The translations under genes were made by a program, and so were the position numbers. Shown in pieces: positions 35,479-46,944 of a stretch of DNA of 64,000 nucleotides (the first letter of the stretch is position 1; the number at the start of each line of letters is the position of its first letter). This stretch comes from Phycisphaerae bacterium (GTDB lineage Bacteria; Planctomycetota; Phycisphaerae; UBA1845; PWPN01): contig JAUCQB010000201.1 in NCBI GenBank assembly GCA_030372985.1, positions 24,001 to 88,000 on the forward strand, written 5' to 3'. The notes beneath the pieces were generated by a model that worked only from the letters and a program-made list of their open reading frames with translations, did no database searches and was not told the DNA's origin.

Positions 35479-36546
35479 AGTGCGCCCGTACTTGTACCAC
35501 GCCGCACACGTTCCTTCCGAACTGACCATGCACGGCCCCACCGGCATGGTCGGCGTGCACGCCTTGCCGAACAGGCTGCAATCCGGAGGCAGCAGTTTGC
35601 CCTGGATCACCTCGCCGCATCGGCACCCGGGTTGCTCATAGTCCTCGCCGATGGTCAGGCCCAACTGGGCAACGGCATCGAACTGCCTGAATGCGCGGCG
35701 AAGCTCAAGCCCGCTGGCCGGAATCGTGCCCATGGCCCGCCAGATCGTGTCGGCCGGCTGAAACACTTTGGCGAGGCATTCACACGCCGCAAGGTTGCCC
35801 TGCTCGGTCGCCGCCACGCCGTAAACGTTCTCAACTCTCGACTCGCCGCGGGCAATCTGCTCCAACAGGTGCAGCAATCCCAGGAGCATCTGTCCGGCCT
35901 CAAAGCCCGCGACCACGCAAGGCTTGCCGAACCGCTCGGCCACCGGCCGATAGGCTGCCGAACCGATCACCACCGTCACGTGGCCGGGGCAGAGAAAACC
36001 GTCGATCGGCAAATCGCCCGCCGACAGCAGTGCGACCATGGCCGGGATGACCAGCTTATGACCGGGAAGGATGAAGAAGTTGCGGAGGTCGCGGTTCTGG
36101 GCATCCAGCACTGCGGCGGCCGTCGCGGGGGCGGTCATCTCGAAGCCGACAGCCAAAAAGAGTACCTGGCGATCGGGATGATCGGCGGCATATTTGACCG
36201 CGTCGCGCGCGGAATACACAACCACCACCTGGGCGCCGCGAGCCCGCTGCTTTTCGAGGCTGCCGGTCCTGCCCGGTACGCGAACCATGTCGCCATAGGT
36301 GCAGATCGTGACCTCGGGGCGGATGGCCGCTTCACATGCCGCGTCGATGTATCCCTGCGAGGTCACGCAAACCGGACAACCCGGACCGCTGACCATGCGG
36401 AGGGTCCGCGGCAGGAGCGATTTGACGCCGGTCCTGAAGAGGGCCACCGTATGCGTGCCGCAGATCTCCATGAGCTGAACCGGCCGCAATCCCCGAGCAA
36501 CGTCGGCGATTCGTTCCTTCATTTCTTCAATGCTCAGGTGCGACAT
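35470..36546 (-). CDS. hypD: Hydrogenase maturation protein HypD
   Basis: 358 residues. Conserved cysteine motifs are present: MEICGTHT, GPGCPVCVTSQGYID, and the C-terminal [4Fe-4S] region with GCRCGEVI and PDCSLFGKACTP. HypD is the scaffold on which the Fe(CN)2CO cofactor is built with HypC. There are 6 bases between hypC and hypD. Confidence 0.97.
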   Translation of the reverse strand: MSHLSIEEMKERIADVARGLRPVQLMEICGTHTVALFRTGVKSLLPRTLRMVSGPGCPVCVTSQGYIDAACEAAIRPEVTICTYGDMVRVPGRTGSLEKQRARGAQVVVVYSARDAVKYAADHPDRQVLFLAVGFEMTAPATAAAVLDAQNRDLRNFFILPGHKLVIPAMVALLSAGDLPIDGFLCPGHVTVVIGSAAYRPVAERFGKPCVVAGFEAGQMLLGLLHLLEQIARGESRVENVYGVAATEQGNLAACECLAKVFQPADTIWRAMGTIPASGLELRRAFRQFDAVAQLGLTIGEDYEQPGCRCGEVIQGKLLPPDCSLFGKACTPTMPVGPCMVSSEGTCAAWYKYGRTRS

Positions 36547-36552
36547 ATCAGC

Positions 36553-36843
36553 TCACAGTGGAGGTTGACGGCGATACTGCCCGCCCGACAACTCCGGTGG
36601 CAGATCGGCCAGACCCGCGGCCTTCAGATACGTCCAGGTCTCCAGGGCCTCGGCCTCATCCAGGACACTAAGGGCATAACCGGCATGCACCAGCACCCAG
36701 TCGCCGACCTTGGCTTCCGGCGTGAAGGCCAAGCCCACCTCCAGACGCGTGCCCTGAAAATCGATCGTGCCGACGGTCGACATTGGCGCGCCGGATTCGG
36801 GCGTGCGGATGTCCAGCACTTTGCCAGGCACGGCTAGACACAT
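36553..36843 (-). CDS. hypC: Hydrogenase assembly chaperone HypC
   Basis: 96 residues beginning MCLAVPGKVLDI, with the essential Cys2, followed by the small OB fold (VGDWVLVHAGYALSVLDEAEA). Its start overlaps the end of hypF by 10 bases. The C-terminal 20 residues are longer than in the shortest HypC proteins. Confidence 0.96.
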   Translation of the reverse strand: MCLAVPGKVLDIRTPESGAPMSTVGTIDFQGTRLEVGLAFTPEAKVGDWVLVHAGYALSVLDEAEALETWTYLKAAGLADLPPELSGGQYRRQPPL

Positions 36844-39179
36844 ATGAGTCCTCTCCTGACGCGTTCAGCGGCGGCCACCGCCTGCCCCAGAGCGATACCG
36901 CCGTCGCCCGTTGGAACCTCCCGGTGCGAGGAGACCGTCAGGCCTCGCTCGATCAGCCGGTCGGTCAGCAACTCCAGCAGCAGTCGGTTCGCGAAACAGC
37001 CACCGCTCAGGACGGTACGACGTATACCCGTCCGGGCCGCGGCATACTCAACAACATCGGCCAGCATACCGGCACAGGCTTCATGAAACGCCCGAGCCAA
37101 AGTGCCGCTGTCCGGGCCATCGGGTACGCGAGCCATCAGCTCCTTGACCATTGGCCGAAAGTCGCAGATGGCCGGTCGGCTACCATCCTCAGGTTTCTCG
37201 ACGGTGTAGGCAAGTGGACCGGTCGGTGCTGCCGCTCTGGCTACGGCCTCCAGGGCCATGGCCGCCTCCGCTTCGTATCGATTCCGGTCACAGATGCCCA
37301 GCAGGAAGGCCACGGCATCGAAGAGCCGGCCCAGGCTGGACGTCCACGGAACGTGGCGAGCCGTCGCCAAACGGCGGTCCATGAGGCTCAGGGCCTGTTC
37401 CTCGATTCTGCTCAACATCGGACCGGCCGGAAGCGTCCACTTCTGGCCGAATGTCCCGTACAGCAGGCCTGCGGCCGGGCGCCACGTGTCTTTGGCCGCC
37501 CGATCGCCGCCGACCAGCTTGAAGTACCGCAAGTGGCCAACCCGTGTGAATTCCGCCTCGTCGCAGACCAGGACCTCGCAGCCCCAGATGGCGCCATCGG
37601 TCCCGTACCCGGTGCCGTCGCAGGAAACGCCGATCACGCGGCCGCTGATGCCCGCTTCGGCCATGCAACTGACGATGTGGGCGTGATGGTGTTGGACCTG
37701 GGTCACAGGCAATCCCAAAGTGGCTGCGTATCGCGTCGCGGCATAGTCCGGGTGCATGTCGCACGCAACGATCCGCGGCTCGACACGCAGGAGCCTCTTG
37801 AACTGCTCGATTGTGGCGGTGAAGTTGCGGAACGCGGCCGGATTCTCCAATTCGCCAAGATGCTCGCTGAGAACCGCCTGCCCGCCGCTCAGAATGCAGA
37901 CCGCGGACTTCAGTTCACCGCCGACCGCCAGCACGGGCACGGGCGACTCGACGGGAACGCGAATCGGCGCTGGCGCCAAGCCGCGAGCCCGGCGGATCGG
38001 CACAATCACTCGCTCACCCGTCGCGCCGGACATCAACTTGGCCACCGAGTCGTCCACCCGGCGCTCGATGTCTCGATCGTGCATCAGGAATGCGTCGGCA
38101 ATCTGCGCCAGGCGTTCGAGAGCTTCGTCATTCCGCGAGCACAGCGGCTCGTCCGTCGGGTTGGCCGATGTCATCACCAGCGGCCCGACGCCCTCTGCCA
38201 TCAGAAGATGATGCAGCGGCGTGTACGGCAGCATGATGCCCAGGCAATCATTGCCCGGCGCGACGTTGGGGCTGATGGAGGCCTGCGGCTTCTTCGGAAG
38301 CAGCACAATCGGGCGCACCGGCCCGCTCAGCTCGACGGCCGCAACCTCGTCGACCTCGGCGATGGCTCCGGCCGCGTCGAGGCTCGCAACCATGATCGCC
38401 AGCGGCTTGGCTTCTCGCATTTTTCTCTCGCGGAGCCGGACAACGGGCTCGTCGCGATCGGCCCGGCACGCCAGGTGAAACCCGCCGATCCCCTTGATCG
38501 CGACAATCGCCCCGTCGCGCAGCCGCTCGACACACAGATGAATTGCGTCCCCCGGAATCTCGCGTGCCGACTTGTCGCACAACCACACACGCGGCCCACA
38601 GGTGGGACAAGCATTGGGCTGAGCATGGAACCGGCGGCTCGTCGGATCGTCGTACTCGGCCTGGCACGCCGGGCACATGACAAACCGCCGCATGGTGGTG
38701 TTCGGCCGGTCGTACGGTACGGCCTGGATGATGGAGTATCGCGGCCCGCAGTTCGTGCAGTTGATGAAGGGATACCGGTATCGCCGATCCGCCGGGTCGA
38801 ACAGCTCGCGCAGGCAGTCGGGACAGGTGGCCGTGTCCGGGGTGATTTCGGCGTCCTGCTGGCCGGCGCTCGAACTGTGGATGATGCGGAACGTCGTCTC
38901 GCCGACCGAGGCAACCAGACTGCCGGTCAATTGTGCGATCCGGGCCAGCGGCGGCAGCTCCCCACTCAATCGCCGTTCGAACTCGTCGATCGCCGAGGCC
39001 GGCCCTTCAACCTCGATGAACGCCCCATGGGTGTCGTTGCCCACGAAGCCCCCCAGCCGAAGGTCACTCGCCAGCCGACAGACAAAGGGCCGAAACCCGA
39101 CACCCTGCACCCGCCCCTGAACGGTCAACCGCCGGCGCGACCGCTCCTGCTCGACATGGCTCGATGACCCAGTCTTCAC
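36834..39179 (-). CDS. hypF: Carbamoyltransferase HypF
   Basis: 781 residues from GTG 39179. The order is an acylphosphatase domain (about 10-95, RLTVQGRVQGVGFRPFV), two zinc fingers (CPDC/CTNCGPR and CPAC/CPTCGP, about 110-190), a YrdC domain (IVAIKGIGGFHLACRAD), and a Kae1-like domain (VQHHHAHIVSCMAEAG, SGGCFANRLLL). HypF makes the cyanide ligand from carbamoyl phosphate. It is the first gene of hypF-C-D-E-A-B. The longer frame to 39332 adds implausible residues. Confidence 0.95.
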   Translation of the reverse strand: MKTGSSSHVEQERSRRRLTVQGRVQGVGFRPFVCRLASDLRLGGFVGNDTHGAFIEVEGPASAIDEFERRLSGELPPLARIAQLTGSLVASVGETTFRIIHSSSAGQQDAEITPDTATCPDCLRELFDPADRRYRYPFINCTNCGPRYSIIQAVPYDRPNTTMRRFVMCPACQAEYDDPTSRRFHAQPNACPTCGPRVWLCDKSAREIPGDAIHLCVERLRDGAIVAIKGIGGFHLACRADRDEPVVRLRERKMREAKPLAIMVASLDAAGAIAEVDEVAAVELSGPVRPIVLLPKKPQASISPNVAPGNDCLGIMLPYTPLHHLLMAEGVGPLVMTSANPTDEPLCSRNDEALERLAQIADAFLMHDRDIERRVDDSVAKLMSGATGERVIVPIRRARGLAPAPIRVPVESPVPVLAVGGELKSAVCILSGGQAVLSEHLGELENPAAFRNFTATIEQFKRLLRVEPRIVACDMHPDYAATRYAATLGLPVTQVQHHHAHIVSCMAEAGISGRVIGVSCDGTGYGTDGAIWGCEVLVCDEAEFTRVGHLRYFKLVGGDRAAKDTWRPAAGLLYGTFGQKWTLPAGPMLSRIEEQALSLMDRRLATARHVPWTSSLGRLFDAVAFLLGICDRNRYEAEAAMALEAVARAAAPTGPLAYTVEKPEDGSRPAICDFRPMVKELMARVPDGPDSGTLARAFHEACAGMLADVVEYAAARTGIRRTVLSGGCFANRLLLELLTDRLIERGLTVSSHREVPTGDGGIALGQAVAAAERVRRGLICV

Positions 39180-39185
39180 GCAAGT

Positions 39186-39214
39186 ATTGTATGCCCCCCC
39201 ACCCCCGAACCCAA
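39186..39214 (-). promoter_or_regulatory. Sigma-70-type promoter directly before hypF
   Basis: Reading the minus strand, TTGGGT (39214-39209) and TACAAT (39191-39186) are separated by 17 bases, mostly a G-run. The usual start point would fall at or one base from the hypF GTG (39179), which would make a leaderless or nearly leaderless transcript. Confidence 0.45.
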
Positions 39215-39380
39215 GAACGCGCCATGCCCTCCAGCTCGTACCCCACGGTCCCTCCGTGCGCGGCGTCTCCCTCGTGTTCGCCTGGCGGATAAAACGCGTG
39301 GTGCTCCGGAGACGGGCGTGGGAGCGGAGCAAGGGATGGAAGGATGAAGGCGGAGGAATGAGGCAAGGCAGCGAGGCGGA

Positions 39381-39436
39381 AGCTGTTGGCTCTTAGCTTT
39401 AAGTCTTGGCCATTCGTTCTTAGCTTAGGGCCATTG
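39381..39436 (+). repeat. Degenerate heptamer repeat
   Basis: Begins agctgtt, ggctctt, agcttta, then continues more loosely (ggccatt, cgttctt, agcttag, ggccatt). It is the same RGCTNTT family as at 33236-33270. Confidence 0.6.
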
Positions 39437-39456
39437 GGCGGAGCCCGCCCTACCTG

Positions 39457-39518
39457 CTTCGTGTCTTCGTGCCCTTGTGGTTCAAAAGCCATCGGCGTCA
39501 ATCCGCGTCATCTGCGGG
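39457..39518 (+). repeat. Two nonamer arrays
   Basis: cttcgtgtc, ttcgtgccc, ttgtggttc at 39457-39483, then atcggcgtc, atccgcgtc, atctgcggg at 39491-39518. The second array is close to the nonamers at 33116-33144. Confidence 0.6.
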
Positions 39519-39533
39519 CAGGGAAAGACTCTT

Positions 39534-39565
39534 GGGCCATTAGACTTTTGGACTATTCGGCTGTC
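39534..39565 (+). repeat. Octamer repeat (RGNCNNTT)
   Basis: gggccatt, agactttt, ggactatt and cggctgtc in a row share the consensus of the array after dnaK (18678-18741), 21 kb away. Confidence 0.6.
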
Positions 39566-39748
39566 CTGCTCCGCCGAGTGCGCTGTGCAGGACGAGCTAG
39601 CAGGAATCGCCCGCGCCCAGCGTACACCCTGCGAAGCTCATCGCGCGAAGCAGCGACCGACGATACTCCTTCGGTCATCATCGAGACCCCACCTTCGCCA
39701 CGGCGAGGATGGGCCACCCGGCCGTTATCTGATTCGATCACGAGACAG

Positions 39749-40318
39749 TCACGCAGCCTTGGGCTCGCCGATAGGCAAAACCACCTTGCCGCACCGCTCA
39801 TTCAGGACCTCCGCCATCGCGAGGTAGATCGCGCTCGCCCCGCAGATGATGCCCTCCCAACCAGCAAGGTGCCCGATGGCCACCGAGCCGGTCCAATCGC
39901 GGATGGCCAGCAGCCAGAACAGCACGGTCAGCGACAAGAAGACAAACTGCAGAGCCCGGTTCGCCTTGAGTGTACCGAAGAACATGAAACAGGTGAACAG
40001 GCCCCACATAAACAGGTACCAAGCCATGAAGCCCGCCGGCGACGTGTCCGCCCAGCCCATCTTCGGCATGACCAACAGGGCAACCAGCGTCAGCCAGAAT
40101 AGACCGTAGGAGGTGAAAGCTGTTAGACCAAAGGTGTTACCTTTCCGGTACTCCATGATACCTGCGATCACCTGTGCGATCCCGCCGTAAAAGATGCCCA
40201 TGGCCAGGACCATCGCGTCGATCGGAAAGAACCCGGCATTGTGGATATTGAGGAGAACAGTGGTCATTCCGAAACCCATGAGGCCCAATGGTGCGGGATT
40301 GGCGAGTTTCTCGTTCAT
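39749..40318 (-). CDS. satP: Acetate uptake transporter (SatP/YaaH family)
   Basis: 189 residues, six membrane segments. The family signature [23 protein letters not shown] is at the N-terminus, and the pattern [17 protein letters not shown] with its SYGLFW motif is also typical. It imports acetate or succinate. ATG 40318 has AGGAG upstream; the longer frame to 40429 was rejected. It lies downstream of acs on the same strand, so acetate import and activation are probably co-expressed. Confidence 0.94.
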   Translation of the reverse strand: MNEKLANPAPLGLMGFGMTTVLLNIHNAGFFPIDAMVLAMGIFYGGIAQVIAGIMEYRKGNTFGLTAFTSYGLFWLTLVALLVMPKMGWADTSPAGFMAWYLFMWGLFTCFMFFGTLKANRALQFVFLSLTVLFWLLAIRDWTGSVAIGHLAGWEGIICGASAIYLAMAEVLNERCGKVVLPIGEPKAA

Positions 40319-40393
40319 GTCATATGCTCCTGAGCTGTACGTGTCCCACCTGAAACAAGAAAAAGACTGACATGTCTCTACCGGGCAGGGGTG

Positions 40394-40422
40394 CCGTGGG
40401 GACACACTCGTCATCCCCACGG
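40394..40422 (-). other. Intercistronic hairpin between acs and satP
   Basis: CCGTGGGGA and TCCCCACGG form a perfect 9-bp stem around an 11-base loop. A T-rich stretch (TCTTTTTCTTG) comes about 30 bases further along the minus strand, too far for a standard terminator. It may protect the acs mRNA 3' end or lower satP expression. Confidence 0.6.
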
Positions 40423-40439
40423 TCCCCAATCCGATTCAA

Positions 40440-42425
<1,986 letters not shown>

Positions 42426-43286
42426 TCAGACAAGCTCCTTCAGTGAGTATGTTTACCTGTCGGAGACGGCCGTACGTTAGTCGTCTCGCGCGGGCAGGCC
42501 GGTTCGCGGTCGTGCCCGATCAGGCCGGTTCTCAGCATCAACGCCAGCAATCCGTCGCGAGAGGTGACCACCCCGGGGCCAATACCTTATTCTGCCCAGC
42601 CACCATCTGCGATGGTTTGTCTGTCGCCTCCCCGAAGGCCCCGCTCAAGCCTGGCGAGCCGAAAACCTGCTCGTCCGCGCCGTCCAATCTCGGAGCCAAA
42701 TGCGGGAGGGGCACATTTTAGACGCCGTCGCGTTCGCATGCAACGTCCTCGCGGAGGACCGACAAGTCACCCGCGTTGCCACCGGCTCGTGCTCGGTTTC
42801 AGAACCACGCGCGGTGTGGGTTTCCCCCGAGCCGACCGGCGCAACCTATTGGCTTACAAATAGTTGCAGGACGACACTGGGTCCCCCACGCGATCCTCGC
42901 AAGGACCTTGTATCGGTTTCGCGCTCCGCGGCAGTGAGGCGGTGGTCCTCAAATCTGAATTCACTGAGGGCTGATTGTCGCTTTTTCGCCATTCTCGGCA
43001 ACGTGATGAGCATCCTGGAACGCATGCACGACCAACCTCCAAGTGTCCCGCGGCCGCGATGAGCGGCGGCACTGGCGCGCGACTGCTGGAAGACCAGTGG
43101 CTTTCATGTTAAAGTACGCCATTCCGATGCGGCCGGCCTGCAAGCCGGTTGCACTGTACGTACTTCCGCAGGACGGGGGCAACCGCTGGCCCCCGAGAGT
43201 GAATCCAGCTACGTTCAACCGAGAACGAGAATCGGCCGGCCTCGGTCGACCGAAGCGGGAATCGGTTCCCAAAGGAGTGATCTCGA
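42426..43286. other. Intergenic region between acs and nifJ
   Basis: 861 bases between divergent genes, with no gene recognised. A perfect hairpin lies at 43174-43195 (CGGGGGC and GCCCCCG, 8-base loop) in the likely leader of the oxidoreductase gene, without a T-run. No sigma-54 element with correct spacing was found for either gene. Confidence 0.55.
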
Positions 43287-46200
43287 ATGAGTCAGAGAAA
43301 TGTTATTACGGTAGACGGCAACGAAGCGGCAGCCTCGGTGGCTCACCGGCTCAGCGAGGTAATCGCAATCTATCCGATCACCCCGTCATCCCCCATGGGG
43401 GAATTCTCGGATGAATGGTCGGTCAAGGGCCAGAAGAACATCTGGGGAACGGTACCGCAGGTGACAGAGATGCAGTCGGAGGCCGGTGCGGCCGGCGCCG
43501 TTCACGGCGCCTTGCAGGCCGGATCCCTGGTCACCACTTTCACCGCCAGCCAGGGTCTCCTGCTGATGATCCCCAACATGTACAAGATCGCGGGTGAGCT
43601 GACCCCGTTCTGCATGCACGTGACCGCCCGCACGCTGGCCACCCATGCCCTGTCGATCTTCGGTGATCACTCGGATGTCATGGCGTGCCGGCAAACCGGA
43701 TTCGCCCTCCTGGCCTCGGGTTCGGTGCAGGAGGCCCACGACATGGCCTGCATCGGCACGGCGGCCTCGTTCCGGAGCCGCGTGCCCTTCCTGCATTTCT
43801 TTGACGGGTTCCGAACCTCCCATGAAGTGGCCAAGATGGAGATGCTGTCCGACGATGATCTGCGGTTCATGATGGACGAGGAGTTGGTCAAAGCGCACCG
43901 CGACCGAGCCCTGACTCCCGACCGTCCGCTGCTTCGCGGAACCGCCCAGAACCCCGATACCTTCTTCCAGGCGCGTGAAGCCTGCAACCGCTTCTACGAC
44001 GCCTGTCCGGAAATCGTGCAGCAGGTCATGGACACATTCGCCAAGCAGGTCGGCCGGCAATACCGGTTGTTCGACTACATCGGAGCCCCCGATGCCGAGA
44101 GAGTCATCATCCTGATGGGCTCAGGCGCCGAGACCACCCACGCGACCGTCGAGTACCTGGCTGCCAAGGGTGAGAAAGTCGGCGTGGTCAAAGTCCGCCT
44201 CTATCGTCCCTTCTCCGCCAAGCACCTGCTGCAGGCTTTGCCCAAGAGCGTGAAATCCATCGCCGTCCTCGATCGGACCAAGGAGCCCGGCGCACTCGGC
44301 GAGCCGCTGTATCTCGACGTGATCGCGGCCATCCAGGAGGCACGCATGCTGGGCACCTCGCCGTGGGCGAACGACCCGCGCGTCATTGCCGGCCGATACG
44401 GCCTGTCCAGCAAGGACTTTACCCCCGCCATGGTCAAGGCGGTCTACGACGAGCTGGCCAAGAAAAACCCGAAACAACATTTCACGGTGGGCATCGTCGA
44501 CGACGTGACCCATCTGTCGCTCACGGTCGACGAGCAGTTCGACATCGAGTCGGCGAACGTGGTCAAGGCGGTGTTTTTCGGCCTTGGCGCCGACGGCACC
44601 GTCGGAGCCAACAAAAACTCCATCAAGATCATCGGCGAGGAGACAAACAACCACGCTCAGGGCTACTTTGTCTATGACTCGAAGAAGTCCGGCGCCATGA
44701 CCATCTCGCACCTGCGATTCGGGCCCAATCCGATCCGGCTGCCCTACCTGATCAAGCAGGCCAGTTTTGTCGCCTGCCACCAATTCGTCTTCCTCGAGAA
44801 GTACGATATGCTCAGTTACGCGGCCCCGGGCGCGGTTTTTCTCCTGAACTCGCCGTACGGCAAGGATGAGGTCTGGGACCATCTGCCGCTCGAAGTGCAG
44901 CAGGACATCATCGACAAGAAGCTCAAGTTCTACGTGATCGACGGCTACGCGGTGGCCAAGGAAACCGGCATGGGGTCGCGGGTCAACACCATCATGCAGA
45001 CCTGCTTCTTCGCCATCTCCGGCGTCCTGCCGCGAGAGGAGGCCATCGAACAGATCAAAAAGGCGATCAAGAAGACTTACGGCAAGAAAGGCGAAGAGGT
45101 CGTCAAGCGCAACTACGCCGCCGTGGACGCCACGCTGGCCAAGCTTTATGAAGTGAGCGTTCCGCCACGGGTGACGGCCAAGCAGCGGCGGCTGCCGATG
45201 GTCTCGGAGGCGGCGCCGGACTTCGTCAAACGGGTGACCGCGGTCATGATGGCCGGCCTCGGCGACAGCCTGCCGGTCAGCGCCTTCCCGGTTGACGGCA
45301 CCTACGACACGGCCACCACGCAGTGGGAAAAGCGAAACATCGCCCTTGAAATCCCCATCTGGGACCCGTCGATCTGCATCCAGTGCAATAAGTGCTCGAT
45401 TGTGTGCCCCCATGCGGCCATCCGACCGAAGGTATTTGATGCGGCCCTGCTTTCGAAGGCACCGGCCGACTTCCGCTCGACCGACTATAAGGCCAAGGAA
45501 TACAAGGGCAGCAAGTTTGTGGTTCAGGTGGCTCCGGAGGACTGCACCGGCTGCGGGCTGTGCGTCAGCGTATGCCCGGCCAAGGACAAGTCCAATCCGA
45601 AGCACAAGGCCATCAACATGGAGCCGCAGATCGCCATCCGGGCCCGCGAACAGGCCAACTACGCGTTCTTCCTCGATCTGCCCGACGTGGATCGGACGAC
45701 GATCGAGCGCGTCAACGTCAAAACCTCGCAGCTCTTCCGTCCGCTGTTTGAGTACTCGGGCGCCTGCGCCGGCTGCGGCGAGACTCCTTACGTCAAGCTG
45801 TTGACCCAGTTGTTCGGCGACCGCCTGCTGATCGGCAACGCCACGGGTTGTTCGTCGATCTACGGCGGCAATCTGCCGACCACACCCTACTGCAAAGATC
45901 ACAACGGACGCGGCCCCGCCTGGAACAACTCGCTCTTTGAGGACGCCGCCGAGTTCGGGTTCGGGTTCAGGCTGGCCATTGACAAGCACGTCGAACAAGC
46001 CCGCGAGCTGCTCGGCCAGCTCGGTTCGCAGATCGGCGACAACCTCACCGGCGAGCTGTTAAACGCCGACCAATCCAGCGAGGCGGGAATCAAGGCCCAA
46101 CGCGATCGTGTGGCCGCCCTGCGCCAAAAACTGGCCGGGATCGACAGCGAGCCGGCCCGGCGGCTCACACTCCTGGCCGATTACCTGGTGAAGAAGAGCG

Positions 46201-46871
46201 TCTGGTCTCTGGGCGGCGACGGCTGGGCCTACGACATCGGCTATGGCGGCCTGGACCACGTGTGCAGCATGACCCGGGACATCAACCTTCTCGTCCTGGA
46301 CACCGAGGTTTACTCGAATACCGGCGGGCAGGCATCGAAGTCCACGCCGATCGGGGCATCGGCGAAATTCGCATCGGCCGGCAAATCGGTGGGCAAGAAA
46401 GACATGGGCCTGATGGCCATGAGCTACGGCCACGTCTACGTGGCCAGCGTGGCCATCGGTGCCAAGGACACGCATACGGTCCAGGCGTTCCTGGAGGCCG
46501 AATCCTACCCCGGCCCTTCGCTGATCATCGCCTACTCGCACTGCATCGCCCACGGCTACGACCTGGTCCACGGGCTCGAGCAGCAGAAGATGGCCGTGGA
46601 CAGCGGCATCTGGCCGCTCTACCGGTTCGATCCGCGCCGGCGAGCAGCCGGTGAACCGGCGCTGGTCCTCGACTCGACCCCCACCGGGGCCTCGGTGCAG
46701 GAGTACATGCGTAATGAGACCCGGTTCCGGATGGTCGAAAAAGTCGACCCCGCCCGGTTCCAGATGCTCTCGGCCGAGGCACAGCTCGCGGCCACGAGAC
46801 GAGTCGCGGTCTATGATCATCTGGCCAAACTCGGCGTGCCGAAGGGCAACGGCGAGGGTCAAAAAGCGTAG
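43287..46871 (+). CDS. nifJ: Pyruvate:ferredoxin oxidoreductase
   Basis: 1194 residues, the single-chain form. The pyrimidine domain starts VDGNEAAASVAHRLSEVIAIYPITPSSPMGE. The ferredoxin domain has two [4Fe-4S] motifs (CIQCNKCSIVCP near 696 and CTGCGLCVSVCP near 752), with a further cluster cysteine and TPP residues at CAGCGETPY near 829. The TPP site continues at GNATGCSSIYGG and GGDGWAYDIG. It oxidises pyruvate to acetyl-CoA, CO2 and reduced ferredoxin. AAAGGAG precedes the ATG. Confidence 0.97.
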   Translation: MSQRNVITVDGNEAAASVAHRLSEVIAIYPITPSSPMGEFSDEWSVKGQKNIWGTVPQVTEMQSEAGAAGAVHGALQAGSLVTTFTASQGLLLMIPNMYKIAGELTPFCMHVTARTLATHALSIFGDHSDVMACRQTGFALLASGSVQEAHDMACIGTAASFRSRVPFLHFFDGFRTSHEVAKMEMLSDDDLRFMMDEELVKAHRDRALTPDRPLLRGTAQNPDTFFQAREACNRFYDACPEIVQQVMDTFAKQVGRQYRLFDYIGAPDAERVIILMGSGAETTHATVEYLAAKGEKVGVVKVRLYRPFSAKHLLQALPKSVKSIAVLDRTKEPGALGEPLYLDVIAAIQEARMLGTSPWANDPRVIAGRYGLSSKDFTPAMVKAVYDELAKKNPKQHFTVGIVDDVTHLSLTVDEQFDIESANVVKAVFFGLGADGTVGANKNSIKIIGEETNNHAQGYFVYDSKKSGAMTISHLRFGPNPIRLPYLIKQASFVACHQFVFLEKYDMLSYAAPGAVFLLNSPYGKDEVWDHLPLEVQQDIIDKKLKFYVIDGYAVAKETGMGSRVNTIMQTCFFAISGVLPREEAIEQIKKAIKKTYGKKGEEVVKRNYAAVDATLAKLYEVSVPPRVTAKQRRLPMVSEAAPDFVKRVTAVMMAGLGDSLPVSAFPVDGTYDTATTQWEKRNIALEIPIWDPSICIQCNKCSIVCPHAAIRPKVFDAALLSKAPADFRSTDYKAKEYKGSKFVVQVAPEDCTGCGLCVSVCPAKDKSNPKHKAINMEPQIAIRAREQANYAFFLDLPDVDRTTIERVNVKTSQLFRPLFEYSGACAGCGETPYVKLLTQLFGDRLLIGNATGCSSIYGGNLPTTPYCKDHNGRGPAWNNSLFEDAAEFGFGFRLAIDKHVEQARELLGQLGSQIGDNLTGELLNADQSSEAGIKAQRDRVAALRQKLAGIDSEPARRLTLLADYLVKKSVWSLGGDGWAYDIGYGGLDHVCSMTRDINLLVLDTEVYSNTGGQASKSTPIGASAKFASAGKSVGKKDMGLMAMSYGHVYVASVAIGAKDTHTVQAFLEAESYPGPSLIIAYSHCIAHGYDLVHGLEQQKMAVDSGIWPLYRFDPRRRAAGEPALVLDSTPTGASVQEYMRNETRFRMVEKVDPARFQMLSAEAQLAATRRVAVYDHLAKLGVPKGNGEGQKA

Positions 46872-46944
46872 TTTCACGTCCGGGAGACGGCAGAGGCGGG
46901 CGGGCTTCGGGCCCGCCCTCACTGACAAGCTGGAGACTGAACCC

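Larger units (their letters stand above)
39215..39748. other. Repeat mosaic between hypF and satP
   Basis: About 530 bases with no supportable gene. It holds a heptamer array (39381-39436), two nonamer arrays (39457-39483 and 39491-39518) and an octamer array (39534-39565), which together look like accumulated microsatellites of different period. Confidence 0.6.

Noticed and set aside
36783-39167. 794-codon + strand frame across hypF
   Set aside because: Lies entirely opposite a complete HypF with all its domains.
39215-39518. A CRISPR array formed by the short repeats
   Set aside because: Units are 7-9 bases, contiguous and degenerate, with no spacers or cas genes.
44121-45998. 625-codon open frame antisense to nifJ
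   Set aside because: Composition is histidine-, aspartate- and arginine-rich without any domain, and it is the mirror frame of a certain gene in high-GC DNA.
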